NCBI RefSeq assembly: GCF_000003605.2 | Contig: NW_003158733.1 | Location: 74,083 to 87,339, forward strand | Direction: 5' to 3' | Origin: Saccoglossus kowalevskii | Lineage: Eukaryota; Hemichordata; Enteropneusta; Harrimaniidae | DNA: 13,257 nt | In this document: piece after piece, positions 1 through 9,560 of the stretch | Layout: every line of letters starts with the position of its first letter | Position numbering within the stretch: the first letter of the stretch is position 1 | Translations under genes and position numbers: made by a program | Notes under the pieces: model-generated | The model's database searches: none | The model's input: the letters and a program-made list of their open reading frames with translations, nothing else | Told to the model about the DNA's origin: nothing

Positions 1-359
1 CCCTTAACCATGTAGTACCACTACACTACCTCTCAACTAGTACCTCCACCCTGCACCTCCACCCTGCACCTCAACCAGTACCTTCATCCTATCCCTCAAC
101 TAATACCTCCACCCTGCACCTCCACCCTGCACCTCAACCAGTACCTTCATCCTATCCCTCAACCAGTACCTCCACCCTATCCCTCAACCAGTACCTCCAC
201 CCTATCCCTCAACCAGTACCTCCACCCTATCCCTCAACCAGTACCTTCATCCTATTTCTCAACCAGTACCTCTACCCTATCCCTCAACTAGTACCTCCAA
301 CCTATACCTCAACCAGTATCTCCACCTTATCCCTCAACCAGTACCTTCATCCTATCCCT
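1..359. repeat. 25-bp minisatellite, block 1 (cut by window start)
   Basis: Tandem array of a pyrimidine-rich unit with core CTCAACCAGTACCTCCACC. Regular units begin at 77, 140, 165, 190, 215, 240, 265, 290, 315 and 340, exactly 25 bp apart from 140 on. Two 38-bp units, at 39 and 102, contain an extra 13-bp duplication (CCTCCACCCTGCA twice). With the 25-bp unit at 77 this makes a 63-bp higher-order step. Most units end in CCTAT, unlike block 2. The first 38 bases are degenerate, so the true edge is at or before the window start. The 204-bp gap to block 2 (360-563) is ordinary AT-rich sequence. This is non-coding satellite DNA, presumably in the intron before the exon at 1415. Confidence 0.95.
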
Positions 360-563
360 AACATTAATACAGCTTGGCATTTTTATAAAAGAAATTATGG
401 TAATGTGATACAGTAATTATCAATTCCCTAATTTTTCCAAGCCCTTTTGTTAAACTGTTTTAGTATGTTTTTGTTTATGTATTTAGAAATTGTTATCTAG
501 TTAAAGATTGGACTATGTTCTATTCAAAATGAATAATGTCAATAAAGTTATGTTAAGTTATGT

Positions 564-1327
564 TATCCCTCAACCAGTACCTCCACCCTGTCCCTCAACC
601 AGTACCTCCACCCTGTCCCTCAACCAGTACCTCCACCCTGTCCCTCAACCAGTACCTCCACCCTGTCCCTCAACCAGTACCTCCACCCTGTCCCTCAACC
701 AGTACCTTCATCCTATCCATCAACCAGTACCTTCATCCTGTCCCTCAACCAGTACCTCCACCCTGTCCCTCAACCAGTACCTTCATCCTATCCATCAACC
801 AGTACCTTCATCCTATCCATCAACCAGTACCTTCATCCTGTCCCTCAACCAGTACCTCCACCCTGTCCCTCAACCAGTACCTCCACCCTGTCCCTCAACC
901 AATACCTCTACACTATCCCTCAACCAGTACCTCCACCCTGTCCCTCAACCAGTACCTCCACCCTGTCCCTCAACCAGTACCTCCACCCTGTCCCTCAACC
1001 AGTACCTCTACACTATCCCTCAACCAGTACCTCTACACTATCACTCAACCAGTACCTTCATCCTATCCCTCAACCAGTTACTCCAGTACCTCCACCCTGT
1101 CCCTCAACCAGTACCTCCACCCTGTCCCTCAACCAGTACCTCCACCCTATCCCTCAACCAGTACCTCTACCCTATCCCTCAACCTGTACCTCCACCCTAC
1201 CCCTCATCCTGTACCTCCACCCTGTCCCTCAACCAGTACCTCCACCCTACCCTTTCAATCAGTTCCTCCAGCCTACCTCTTCAATCAGTACCGTAACTCT
1301 ACCACTTCGACCAGCACCTCCACTTTG
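564..1327. repeat. 25-bp minisatellite, block 2 (about 31 units)
   Basis: Units start at 576, 601, 626 and every 25 bp to 1051. A 9-bp partial unit follows at 1076, then units at 1085, 1110, 1135, 1160, 1185, 1210 and 1235, and degenerate 26-bp units at 1261 and 1287, fading out by about 1327. The main type ends in CCACCCTGT; variants are CCTTCATCCTAT (near 701, 776, 801, 1051) and CCTCTACACTAT (901, 1001, 1026). The + strand has no stop codon in the unit, and 25 is not a multiple of three, so long Pro/Ser/Thr-rich open frames run through all phases; I read these as a by-product of the repeat. The complementary strand is rich in G-runs (two GGG and two GG tracts within about 16 nt per unit). 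Confidence 0.96.
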
Positions 1328-1414
1328 TGATATATTTAAAAATTTATTATCTTGAAAATTGCACTTATAATATCGCCCTCTTTAGTTTATATAATTCTAT
1401 TCATTTGTTTTCAG

Positions 1415-1507
1415 GTGATAAGAGAAGAGCTACCCCTTATAGTGTATGAAAACAAGATAGGTTTATATAGATTTGATTCATATTTAATAGCAAGATATAT
1501 GGCACAG
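1415..1507 (+). CDS. ABCG/White-family half-transporter, internal exon (linker helix before membrane segment 3)
   Basis: A 93-nt exon of 31 codons in phase 0. The acceptor is TTTGTTTTCAG/GTG and the donor CAG/GTATGT. It reads VIREELPLIVYEN, then KIGLYRFDSYLIARYMAQ. In ABCG half-transporters this stretch follows the second membrane helix and forms the cytosolic connecting loop that touches the nucleotide-binding domain. The conserved pattern is a hydrophobic run, Glu (residue 12 here), then a Y-R-x-x-x-Y block (YRFDSY, residues 18-23), which closely resembles White (YRVDTY) and human ABCG2 (YRVSSY). These comparisons are from memory of the family. The exon continues in frame into 5255-5312. 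The substrate cannot be told: White partners carry pigment precursors, ABCG1/ABCG4 carry sterols and ABCG2 carries many drugs. The gene's start lies before the window. Confidence 0.9.
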
Positions 1508-1777
1508 GTATGTTATATTTTTATTTAGATTAATGTCACAATGCTGGAGTTCTGTATCTTTTCTTGAAGCAGTTATATTTATAATTGTGGAATAAAAAAA
1601 AACATCCAAGGACCTCTCTGTTATACAATTAGTACATTTGTGCTTGCTGGAGATTAGAATCTGGTGGCCTTTGATTTGTGTACACACATGACGGTCCTTC
1701 ATTATTTCTTAAAGATATTCTCTGAGACTCACTCAAAGCATATTACTCTAGCGTGAACTGTAAGGTTGTGGGCATTT

Positions 1778-1921
1778 TACTGTAAAATACTTTATTCTAG
1801 TTGGAATTACCTGGTGTTTTGTCTGAAGTTAATTTTTACTGATTTTGAATGTAAAATGTATGAAAAAACGTATTTTCACTGGATTTTATTCTCACTGAAT
1901 CCTCTCTGCACAGAAAATAAC
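1778..1921 (-). mobile_element. Truncated foldback (MITE-like) element, copy M1
   Basis: It starts with TACTGTAAAATACTTTATT, the terminal sequence shared with the copies at 3094, 9840 and (diverged) 10189. Its body matches the reverse complement of the 3094-3276 copy through TTTTTACTGATTTTGAATG, an ATGTAAAAT block and TTCACTGGATTTTATTCTCA. Similarity fades near 1921 and no opposite terminal repeat is found, so this is a truncated copy in reverse orientation to M2. There is no coding capacity, so it would depend on a transposase elsewhere. Confidence 0.75.
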
Positions 1922-3093
1922 AAAAATAATATATATCATTGTCAATATAAATTTTTAAATTTTACCACTATTACTACCTTTATAATAATATCTATTAATA
2001 TTTGAAGAAAAATAGACATTTTGAAAGAAGCTGGTATTAATTAATTGAATGCCTGTAATCTTTGGTAACATTTTGTATATTTTTTCAAATGAAAATAAAT
2101 TTATAATTGCATACAGGTCTTTTGGAAATTGAATATAGGAAAAGTATTTATTTATTCTGTGAATGCCCACAGAAGTTGACTTATGCTTTCAAAGGTTGGA
2201 GAATGCGGCAAGGCATTAGATTGATACGTAGTTCAAATTTGATTGAAAAGTTCAATATATACTTATTAGTAATACTGATAAAGAAAGTAAGGTATTCAGT
2301 AATATCACATACAATGTACCAATATGTGTGGAATTTCTATCGTTCAACCAATCAAAAGCTATTCATAAAAAAAGGTCATATTCACATCTGTCATTTTTGT
2401 GATTAATTTTTTAATCAGTTGGCTGATGTATTTTAACACAATTCTAAATTTCCTCTCTGTCTCCTTATTGTGTATAACACGAAGAACCCTGAAAACATAT
2501 TTACTGTGTATATGAATTGAGTATAGCTTAGACAATATGGATGATTCATTAAGTGTGTGGAAGGGGGTATTTGAAAGTAATTAATGTATTTTGTTAATGG
2601 AGATTTGATTAAGTGTAATGAACAAAACATCTGTTACTGACTGAATCAATCAATTTAATAGCAATATTTTGATAACAGTGGTGTGTATGGTGTGGCTTTC
2701 ATTTGTCATTGCATTTATAGAGTAAAAAAAACAAATTGGTTTTATTCAAATTTTATTTATATTATCCACGCTCTCCAGAAAATATAATAGTGAAAAGGAC
2801 AAGTTATATTAAAGTCAAAGGTTTCTTAATTTGTATTTTGCTAGTTTTCGTTTGGTTCTAAATATTTATTACGTATATTTGCTGTTGCACCCATGAAAAT
2901 ACAAACCAGCAACAACAACAAAATCTGTCTGTTTATTAGTTTATTTTCATGTAGTATGTATGGCGCTGGATACTTCCATATGTTCGTTATGAATATTATA
3001 AAACCTAGACATGCAACAAATTGGTTTTAGAGCTGGGAATCAATGTGCAAATAACTGTAAAAAAATTGTCATTTGAAAAAAAAATTAATTTAG

Positions 3094-3276
3094 TACTGTA
3101 AAATACTTTCGCTTGAGATTAATTTTTCGCTATTTTCACAAAAGGAATGATTCAGTGAAAATTAAAATCCAGTGAATATACCTTTTTTTCTAGATTTTAC
3201 ATTCAACTCGTCAAAAAACAGTGAAAAAAATCAAATCTAAAAATTAATTCCAGCTAAAATAAAGTATTTTACAGTA
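3094..3276 (+). mobile_element. Foldback (MITE-like) element, copy M2
   Basis: A 183-bp element with inverted ends: TACTGTAAAATACTTT on the left and AAAGTATTTTACAGTA on the right, 16 bp each and perfectly complementary. The interior carries ATTAAAATCCAGTGAATATA and an AT-rich stem that partly pairs with itself. The outermost TA on both sides fits duplication of a TA target, as in Tc1/mariner-type non-autonomous elements, but the CTGTAAAAT tip is not one I can assign to a known superfamily. No open reading frame. Confidence 0.88.
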
Positions 3277-3297
3277 AGTGTTGTTTGTTTACATACA

Positions 3298-3315
3298 TTG
3301 TACAGTACTGTACAA
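3298..3315. repeat. Perfect 18-bp palindrome TTGTACAGTACTGTACAA
   Basis: It lies 21 bp beyond the right end of foldback element M2. Its centre, ACAGTACTGT, equals two element tips (ACAGTA and TACTGT) meeting head to head across a TA. It may be a footprint or an abutted pair of element ends; chance cannot be excluded in AT-rich DNA. Confidence 0.6.
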
Positions 3316-5237
3316 GCAAGCATCTAAGATGGCTATTTACTATATTTATCTTTTCATAAATATTTACAATTTATTTAATAAGTGAGTATCATGGCCATCA
3401 ATACTAACATATTCTTCATGGTATTTACCCCCTACATTAAGTTTTCAGGCAGATTAATATGCATCATGTAGATATATGGTGGTTTGGTAAGCAACCTAAG
3501 CCAACTGTACGCCAGCATAAAAACTATCTAAATGTTAAAGGGAGGTAGTCATCTAGCCACGCATGCTTGAGTCTCATATAAACAAAGATTGTGTCTTTTA
3601 CTGTTGCGCAGATCAACGAGTACAAACTGAGATGTTACCAAGCTTTAATTAGGTATTTTTAGGTTATTGGGAGGTATCAAAGGAGTCACCGGTGGTATTC
3701 AGTGCAAGTCGTGCCCAGGTCAAACCTCATACTTGTGATTTCCATTTGAAGAGCGTATTGGATTGTGGGATAATCAATGTGGGATAATCAGCGCGACGAC
3801 CACTCCCCTTTAAATTATGCTTGGACTGTGCTGTATACACAACATGAGCATCCTAACTTCTTAACCTACAAGTATATGTGTGCATTTGGTTCCACAAAAG
3901 TCATTTTGGCTTAGTATTGCTTGGATTACAAAATACAAAATTAACAAATTGTCAAAAAAACAGCTTAGGACATTCATCAGTCAGTTACAGCCTTGAATCG
4001 CTATTCAATTCCTGACATATGTGTATATGATCTATTTAATGCTTATCACATGTTTTTATTTGTTGTGTCTGAGGTCAATGACACATAATTGTACTTACAG
4101 AAATTATTATTTCTTGAACCTAATTGTATATCTTTCATCATTCAGCAAATAATCAGACATATTCAGTTTATTTCACAAAGATCATGGTTTGCACCAACGT
4201 CAATGAGTCACATAAATGTAAATGATAATCTAGGAATTATTGTAGTACAGTATCTTGCGTCATCTCGACGTTTTTGTTATATATTTAACTTTTTAACTGT
4301 ATGTATTAGGTGTAAAAGTGGATAACTGTAAACTATTGAATTCAGTTATGATAATTGCAAAACAAAAATGAAAAAAATCACCCATCAACGTCAATATATC
4401 TTCTTGGCACTGTGTGCGTTGATTTGCCATATCTACCGATAGAGGGGGCAATTTATGTTAGTGTTTGGTTGTTTGGTTGTTCGGTTGTTCTCTATGACTG
4501 CTCATGTTATGTAATTATATTTCAAAAGCTAGTCTGTTTAGCAATTTCTGTTATGAATTGGCTGATTCATGTGTAATTGGAAAATTATTTGAAAATTTAT
4601 ATAAACCAAAAGAAATTGTGTTTAGTTTGTCAGTTTCTTGGGTATTTCACTAATTCTGATTCAACGGAAAAATAAAACAAGTGTTCTATAGTAATTCATC
4701 TTGTCTACATTACCCTTTGTGAATGTAGTGCCAAATGGAACATACTTGTCAATGTTTTAAATTAATTGGTCACATTTTGATTGAAAAAACTCATTTTGGT
4801 GATTATTTCAAATTCAAGATTCATAGATACATGTATAAGTACAGCAAAAGTCGTCAAAGTCTGTCTGGTTTTTAGAGGTCAGGTATTGATCTAGCTTTGA
4901 GTTTAGACAATAAGAACAACATAAATTGCATATTTTTCACTAAAATGTTTTTAATTTTGTTACATCTTGATAAAAACATTGTTTTTGACATTTGAGAAAA
5001 ATGGATGTATTCATGAGATGTGTTGAAAACATTAGTGCACTTTGAATTACTGCAAACCATTTTTTTTCACTGCAAGAAATTTCTGTGGTTTCAGCATTTT
5101 ATTGTATTCGTTAAGACAACATTTTGCGATATTGTGCTGTAGGATCTTGAAAAAACATCACTGGTTCCAAATTTTGTGATTTACTGTGACTTAAACTGAA
5201 AGTATATATTATATCGCTATATTTAAATATATATTAA

Positions 5238-5254
5238 TTTTTTTTTTTTTTCAG
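5238..5254 (+). promoter_or_regulatory. Polypyrimidine tract and splice acceptor of exon B
   Basis: Fourteen consecutive T followed by CAG directly precede the exon at 5255. This is a near-ideal 3' splice signal and fixes the exon's left edge. Confidence 0.85.
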
Positions 5255-5312
5255 TTGCCTTCCTCTATTTTATATCCCATAGTAAGCAGTACTATAGTTT
5301 ATTGGATGACAG
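5255..5312 (+). CDS. ABCG/White-family half-transporter, internal exon (membrane segment 3)
   Basis: A 58-nt exon with acceptor T14-CAG/TTG and donor ACAG/GTAAGT. It encodes LPSSILYPIVSSTIVYWMT plus the first base of a Gly codon (phase 1). The start LPSSILYPI matches the family pattern at the start of the third membrane helix (Leu/Val-Pro followed by a hydrophobic stretch with an internal Pro), and IVYWMTG is close to the IVYWMT of ABCG1 and similar to the White and ABCG2 equivalents. It joins the exon at 1415 without gap or overlap relative to other ABCG proteins. The hydrophobic run is about 15-17 residues (ILYPIVSSTIVYWM), with few charges, as expected of a membrane helix. A foldback element begins 10 nt beyond its end. 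Confidence 0.9.
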
Positions 5313-6298
5313 GTAAGTAAATTACTGTAAAATGTCTTTTTAGCTAGCACGTTATTTTAGTTAATTTAGCTAATTCACAATTTCGCTAAATTAAGATGTC
5401 GGTAATTAGAATAGAGTATATTCTCACAATGAGATTATTGACACTTTAAATTAAGATTCAGTTAATTCATGCATTGAGTCAAATTAGCTAAAATGGCATG
5501 TAGCTATTTCAAAGTGTTTTACAGTAACATTGTAGAGCGGATAACTACCAGTAACAGAGACATAGGTTGTAACATTGTTACGATTATTGGTCTCTAGATA
5601 CTCCTGCTGTACTGTCTTTGTGAATATCTTGAGGTATCCTCGTAATAACCTTATATACATAACTATGTCTTTTGTATGTCAGACAGCCCTAGAAACACAG
5701 AAAGTAAATCAACTTTTCAGCATATCATCAATCTCTCACAGTAGCAGAAGGGTGTATGATTTACAAATAAAGAATTCCCTGTCTTTTACCTCATTCAAAA
5801 ACTCACGATATAATTTTTAAAAGATTAAAACATACTAGGTAGTGATTTGTTTACATAAACATCATGAGACAGAAATATTATCAGACCATTTCAAAATCAG
5901 GATTTCTGGCTGAAATTTACGAATATATGTTACTAAGGTAAATGTGTTCTCACTGTTTTATAAGAACATGTTTTTTAAAAGTTTACAGAGATGTGTTTTC
6001 TAGTCCAGTAATTCACCACCAGTTCCTTCTTTTCATCACAAATTCACAAAATCATCTTGTAAATCATTGGTGTAAATCTTGAACATGTGGCACTAACATA
6101 CTAGCAGGACATTACTGGTTTCATTCAAACTTGGTACACACAATTTCTCAGACATATTAACTGATTTTGTACAAATTCAGTTCAAAGTAAAAAAAGAACT
6201 ATTTATGTGTTTATAAAACGTCAGCACTTTAATACTATACATATAGTTTGTGCATACATGTATATTCTTAACAATGGCTTGCTTTTTATGTTTTATAG
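5313..6298 (+). other. Intron 2 of the ABCG-like gene (986 nt, phase 1)
   Basis: It runs from GTAAGT to TTTTATAG. The first fifth is foldback element M3. The rest (5527-6298) is AT-rich with no recognisable gene; the frame at 5575-5820 resembles nothing I know. The end of the intron from 6250 is open in the frame of the next exon, which makes the open frame look longer than the exon, but the acceptor at 6297-6298 and the family alignment put the exon start at 6299. Confidence 0.85.
5323..5526 (+). mobile_element. Foldback (MITE-like) element, copy M3, beside a splice donor
   Basis: A 204-bp element with ends TACTGTAAAA and TTTTACAGTA. The arms stay complementary further in: the left TTTTAGTTAATTTAGCTAATT pattern is mirrored on the right by AAATTAGCTAAAATGG, and a GCTAAATTAAGATGTC / GACACTTTAAATTAAGA pair lies near the centre, so the whole element can fold back. 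Its interior differs from M2 and M4, marking a subfamily. It starts 10 nt after exon B ends, so the splice donor GTAAGT survives just outside it. Confidence 0.82.
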
Positions 6299-6376
6299 GT
6301 TTGAATCCGGGATGGAGGAATTACTTTGTGTTTGTTGGTATCATTATTTTAGTAACCAATGCCGGTGCCTCATTTG
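6299..6376 (+). CDS. ABCG/White-family half-transporter, internal exon (membrane segment 4)
   Basis: A 78-nt exon, phase 1 on both sides, acceptor TTTTATAG/GT and donor TTTG/GTGAGT. With the split Gly codons it gives G-LNPGWRNYFVFVGIII, then LVTNAGASF-G. The LNPGWRNYF part is the short loop after membrane segment 3 (ABCG2 has LKPKADAFF, White LRAGVLHFF), and the hydrophobic stretch with NAGASFG corresponds to White's NVSTSFG and to the Ser/Gly-rich end of segment 4 in the family. The frame stays open after the donor to a TAG at 6703-6705. The GTGAGT signal and the smooth continuation into 12066 argue that splicing occurs at 6376. No stop or frameshift is visible. Confidence 0.9.
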
Positions 6377-8245
6377 GTGAGTCAACTGATTACTATGTCT
6401 TTTCATCTCTGGGACCTACTGTAAAATCTGTATTAGAAGCCATGACTTCTATTAAAATATTACAATGCAACAGAGAGGATGCGGCTTCTATTAAAGCATC
6501 TACACATATGAGAAATGATGAATTTTTGGTTCTCAATTGTTCAAAAAGAATGGGTGCGACTTCTATTACAGATTTTAAGGTAGTTTCCATTGTTCACATT
6601 AATTACCCCTGTTCTCACGCAATAATACGCTTTGGTCCAAATCAAATTTTGATCAAAATTGGTTCAGTTCTTGAACAAATTTATTTTGAAACCATCATTA
6701 CCTAGGTTTTTTCCATCTAATGTATATTTTTCTAAGTGGGGGCAGCAAACCAAACTTTATTTGAATCAAATTCAGATTTTCCACAGGACTTTGTATGCCT
6801 TGTCAACTCAAGCAGCACTCTCTGTGCTAGGGTGTGGTGTGCATACTTAATGTTACATCAACTTTCGATGGGCAATTTAAACGTCAAACTAAGGACTGAC
6901 AGTGGTATATTCTTCAAAATCCGACTGCTTTCATATCATCATGAGAGACAGGAGATTGACCTTTATCGACCTGTAACACTGTAATCAAGCCATGAATCAA
7001 GAAAAGCACTCTAGACTGTAGACAAATCTGCATAGCAATTAAAATGAGCAATTTAACGAGTTGACCATCATAAACTCCTTAGCTTTTGACAAAAATAATC
7101 TACACAAAGATAAAGTTGGGAGAATTATATATGAAAATATATGAAAAAATATTCCACACTCATAGAAAATATTTACCCCAACATCATTCTGAAAAAAAAT
7201 CTCATTGCTAATGAAAAGAAACAATGTGTACAGTGTATATATCATCTCATGCTGTAAAGTTTAGAATGGTTAAAATTGTCAAATGACTAAACAAGAGTTT
7301 TTTGAACAAAATTAAGAATGGTTTGAGCAGTGTGACAGACTAATAGATTGAAAACATGGAGCATGCATGTGGGAACAAGTAACATGTTGAAATCTGAATC
7401 AAGATCACTTATGGTTATTACAGTGAGTACGAAAAGTTGTTTCCATTCATTTTAAACTGAACTCCATTAGTTAATGCAAATTTGGTTCAGTTCTGGTGAA
7501 GACAAGTCTATTACGTACAAACTGATCTGTCATTTCCTTGTCATTGTTGCATATGTACCCAAATCTTAGTATTCTGATGTGATCTATACCAATTATCTTG
7601 TCTAATCATTGTCACTTGTAATTATCTACCTATGCCAACAATTCATGACGTTATATCTAGACTTCAGCTTGAGTTCATTTTGTCAACTTATCTTATTAGC
7701 TGTGCTGTTCCCGCAGTCTAAAAAACACGAAGGCATTAGTAACAAGGCATGATGGTTGATGAATGTAGTCATGCATGGTCACTTATTGAACACTGGTTGA
7801 TTGAAAATGTTGCCATTACAAACAGATGTCGGTCATTGATCACTCAACTTAGTTGCTGGATTTAAACTGATCAGCCACAGTATCTGATATTTGAATTGAT
7901 CACATGACCACGATGCATATTATTCACTGTATTAGTGTGAAATATCATGACCTGTTTTGTTGCATGAAACATGGCGATGTTCTGTGCATATTAGGACAGG
8001 ATGTTGAATCATGTCATGGTACATTGTACCATTTTTATTGCAGGATATGAGTATTTCATTTTTGATAACAGTAATTGCTATTACTGGTGCACTTACACAT
8101 CATGCCTAATTAGTCACAGTACAGAGACCATCTAAAAACAGGGAAGTATGGATTGACCTCTGTGCGTGGACATGCCTGGGTCGATTACATTTAAATTTCA
8201 TACATACATAGCATACATATGCACATCAATTTGTTTCACAATCTG

Positions 8246-8436
8246 ATTCAAAATGGCCGAATGGTGATAATTTTTGTGCTATAAAATCATCAAAAATCAA
8301 GCATTTCTGGCATTCTGGAACTGGATCTCTGCTGTTTATGGATTGATTTTTCTCAAACTTGGTACATTTGACATTTTGGGTACCTGATGTACATCATTTT
8401 GTACATCAAAATGGCTCACTGGTGGCCATTTCGTTT
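8246..8436. repeat. AAAATGGCC-type dispersed repeat, two degenerate units
   Basis: GATTCAAAATGGCCGAATGG (from about 8246) and CAAAATGGCTCACTGGTGGC followed by CATTT (from about 8410) are variants of one motif that recurs in the last intron at about 12709 and 12932. The second copy has arms AAAATGGC and GGCCATTT that can form a hairpin. Between them lies CTCAAACTTGGTACATTTG, matching TTGGTACA words in the 12371-13160 repeats. The upstream words CATGCCTGGG (8171) and CACATCAATTTGTTT also reappear there. Confidence 0.6.
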
Positions 8437-8855
8437 TAATTAATGCTTTTCCAGAGCAATATATCTGAATATGGACACATACTTATTTGACAATCAGATA
8501 CAAGATGACTGAATGTCAATCATTTTAATGTTAACAAATCATCATAATCAAGCATCAGCTTCTGGATCCATATCTCTGAAATGTTCATGTTCAAACTATA
8601 TTACTATAAACAAAATTATATAACTTAAATTTGATAACTAATGGGGTCTGTGCCATGTATGGTTTGTTTTATAGTTAAAACTCATGGCATCACAACCGCT
8701 ACTATTCACTGACCCACAGTTTGTGTATAAAACTAGCTCGTATCAATGTGCTCTACCAACAAGTGATATCAGGTGACAACATTTGCAGGACTAATAAAAT
8801 AAACCATGGAACTAAAAATTACCATCATTCTCGGCATTGTTTGTAGGGAACCTCT

Positions 8856-8883
8856 GACAATGCCTAAAGTGTAGGGTAATGTC
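8856..8883. repeat. 28-bp near-palindromic flanking repeat, left copy
   Basis: It begins GACAATGCCTAAAG and ends GGGTAATGTC. 24 of 28 bases match the right copy at 9561-9588 in direct orientation. GACA and TGTC ends pair with each other, with further pairing of TGCCT against AGGGTA (one G-T pair), so it can form a small stem-loop. Confidence 0.75.
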
Positions 8884-9171
8884 AGCCAGGGATTTCTTTA
8901 AACAAGGGAATAGGGACACAGCACCCTCATGCCATGGCCATGGGGACCCCCTTACCCTGGGGAGCAGATCCTCTGGCAATCATAAAATTTTGAATGACCA
9001 GGGATCACATGTGGCCATAGTCTTCAACTGTGACCTGTCTGATAGTAATTTTGGCACCAAGGAAGCCATAGAATGCTCCATTTTAACTTGGAATTATCAA
9101 AAACTCCACACCCTGGTAGGGAGAACCCTATCTCCCCTACTTGGTGGCGTCGCTGAATGGCAGTGCTCCCT

Positions 9172-9499
9172 ATCCTCGGGGGCGGACATCCGGGCATTTT
9201 CACCGCCTGGCAACCTGCGGCGGTGAAAACAAAGGCCCAAAACTCGCATAAAACGGTACTTTGGGATGATTGTTGAGACTCCTCTGAACAGTGCAACAAA
9301 ATTAGCCCTATGTGTGTAACATATATAAATTTGGTTGTTCGGGATTACTTCAAAGTTGAGTTTGTGTTGTTTTCTCGAATTTTCACCGGCTCGACCGGCA
9401 TTCCACAGCAGCGCGCACAGAGCCCATAGAAATGCATGGTACAGTGGTGCGCGTCTTAGCAACGTGGAACGTCTGTGACGTAGCTCCGCCCCCGAGGAT
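9172..9499. repeat. 15-bp perfect inverted pair carrying GC boxes
   Basis: ATCCTCGGGGGCGGA at 9172-9186 is the exact reverse complement of TCCGCCCCCGAGGAT at 9485-9499, about 300 bp away. Each arm contains a GGGGCGG/CCGCCCC GC box. The right arm is preceded by TGACGTAG, a CRE-like word. The arms may be inner terminal repeats of a nested element or facing promoter elements. Confidence 0.65.
9197..9229. repeat. Perfect 11-bp hairpin in the GC-rich island
   Basis: TTTTCACCGCC (9197-9207) pairs perfectly with GGCGGTGAAAA (9219-9229) around an 11-nt loop. A related word TTTTCACCGG recurs near 9380. It is a stable stem in DNA or RNA. Confidence 0.85.
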
Positions 9500-9560
9500 T
9501 GCAGTTTTTTTCTTGAAAAAATCCTGCAAACCTTTGTTTGTAGGGGACTTGGGAACTTCT

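Larger units (their letters stand above)
1508..5254 (+). other. Intron 1 of the ABCG-like gene (3747 nt, phase 0)
   Basis: It runs from GTATGT at 1508 to TTTCAG at 5254. It holds two foldback elements (1778-1921 and 3094-3276) and an 18-bp palindrome at 3298-3315. Smaller items are a (CAA)4 tract near 2910-2920, a 14-bp direct tandem around TGTGGGATAATCA (3764-3790) and three 8-bp TTTGGTTG copies at 4464-4487, the last with one change. Stretches 1922-3093 and 3316-5237 otherwise show nothing I can name. The open frames at 2107-2406, 4089-4325 and 4355-4576 are short, match no family I know and have no convincing exon structure. Confidence 0.85.

Noticed and set aside
1-1327. CRISPR-like array
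   Set aside because: The 25-bp units are head to tail with no unique spacers; this is a minisatellite in an animal intron.
508-1330. Two overlapping Pro-rich frames of 256-262 codons
   Set aside because: Both are produced by the stop-free 25-bp satellite read in different phases; neither has a credible gene context.
2107-2406. 99-codon + strand frame in intron 1
   Set aside because: No recognisable domain and no exon signals that would join the ABCG frame; probably chance.
8879-9226. 115-codon + strand frame starting in the left flanking repeat
   Set aside because: The stop lies in the hairpin arm at 9219-9229 and the sequence matches no known protein; stop scarcity in the island is explanation enough.
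9097-9462. 121-codon minus-strand frame with a hydrophobic, signal-like start
   Set aside because: It lies in the GC-rich island where stops are rare, overlaps open frames on both strands and crosses the strong hairpin; no family resemblance.
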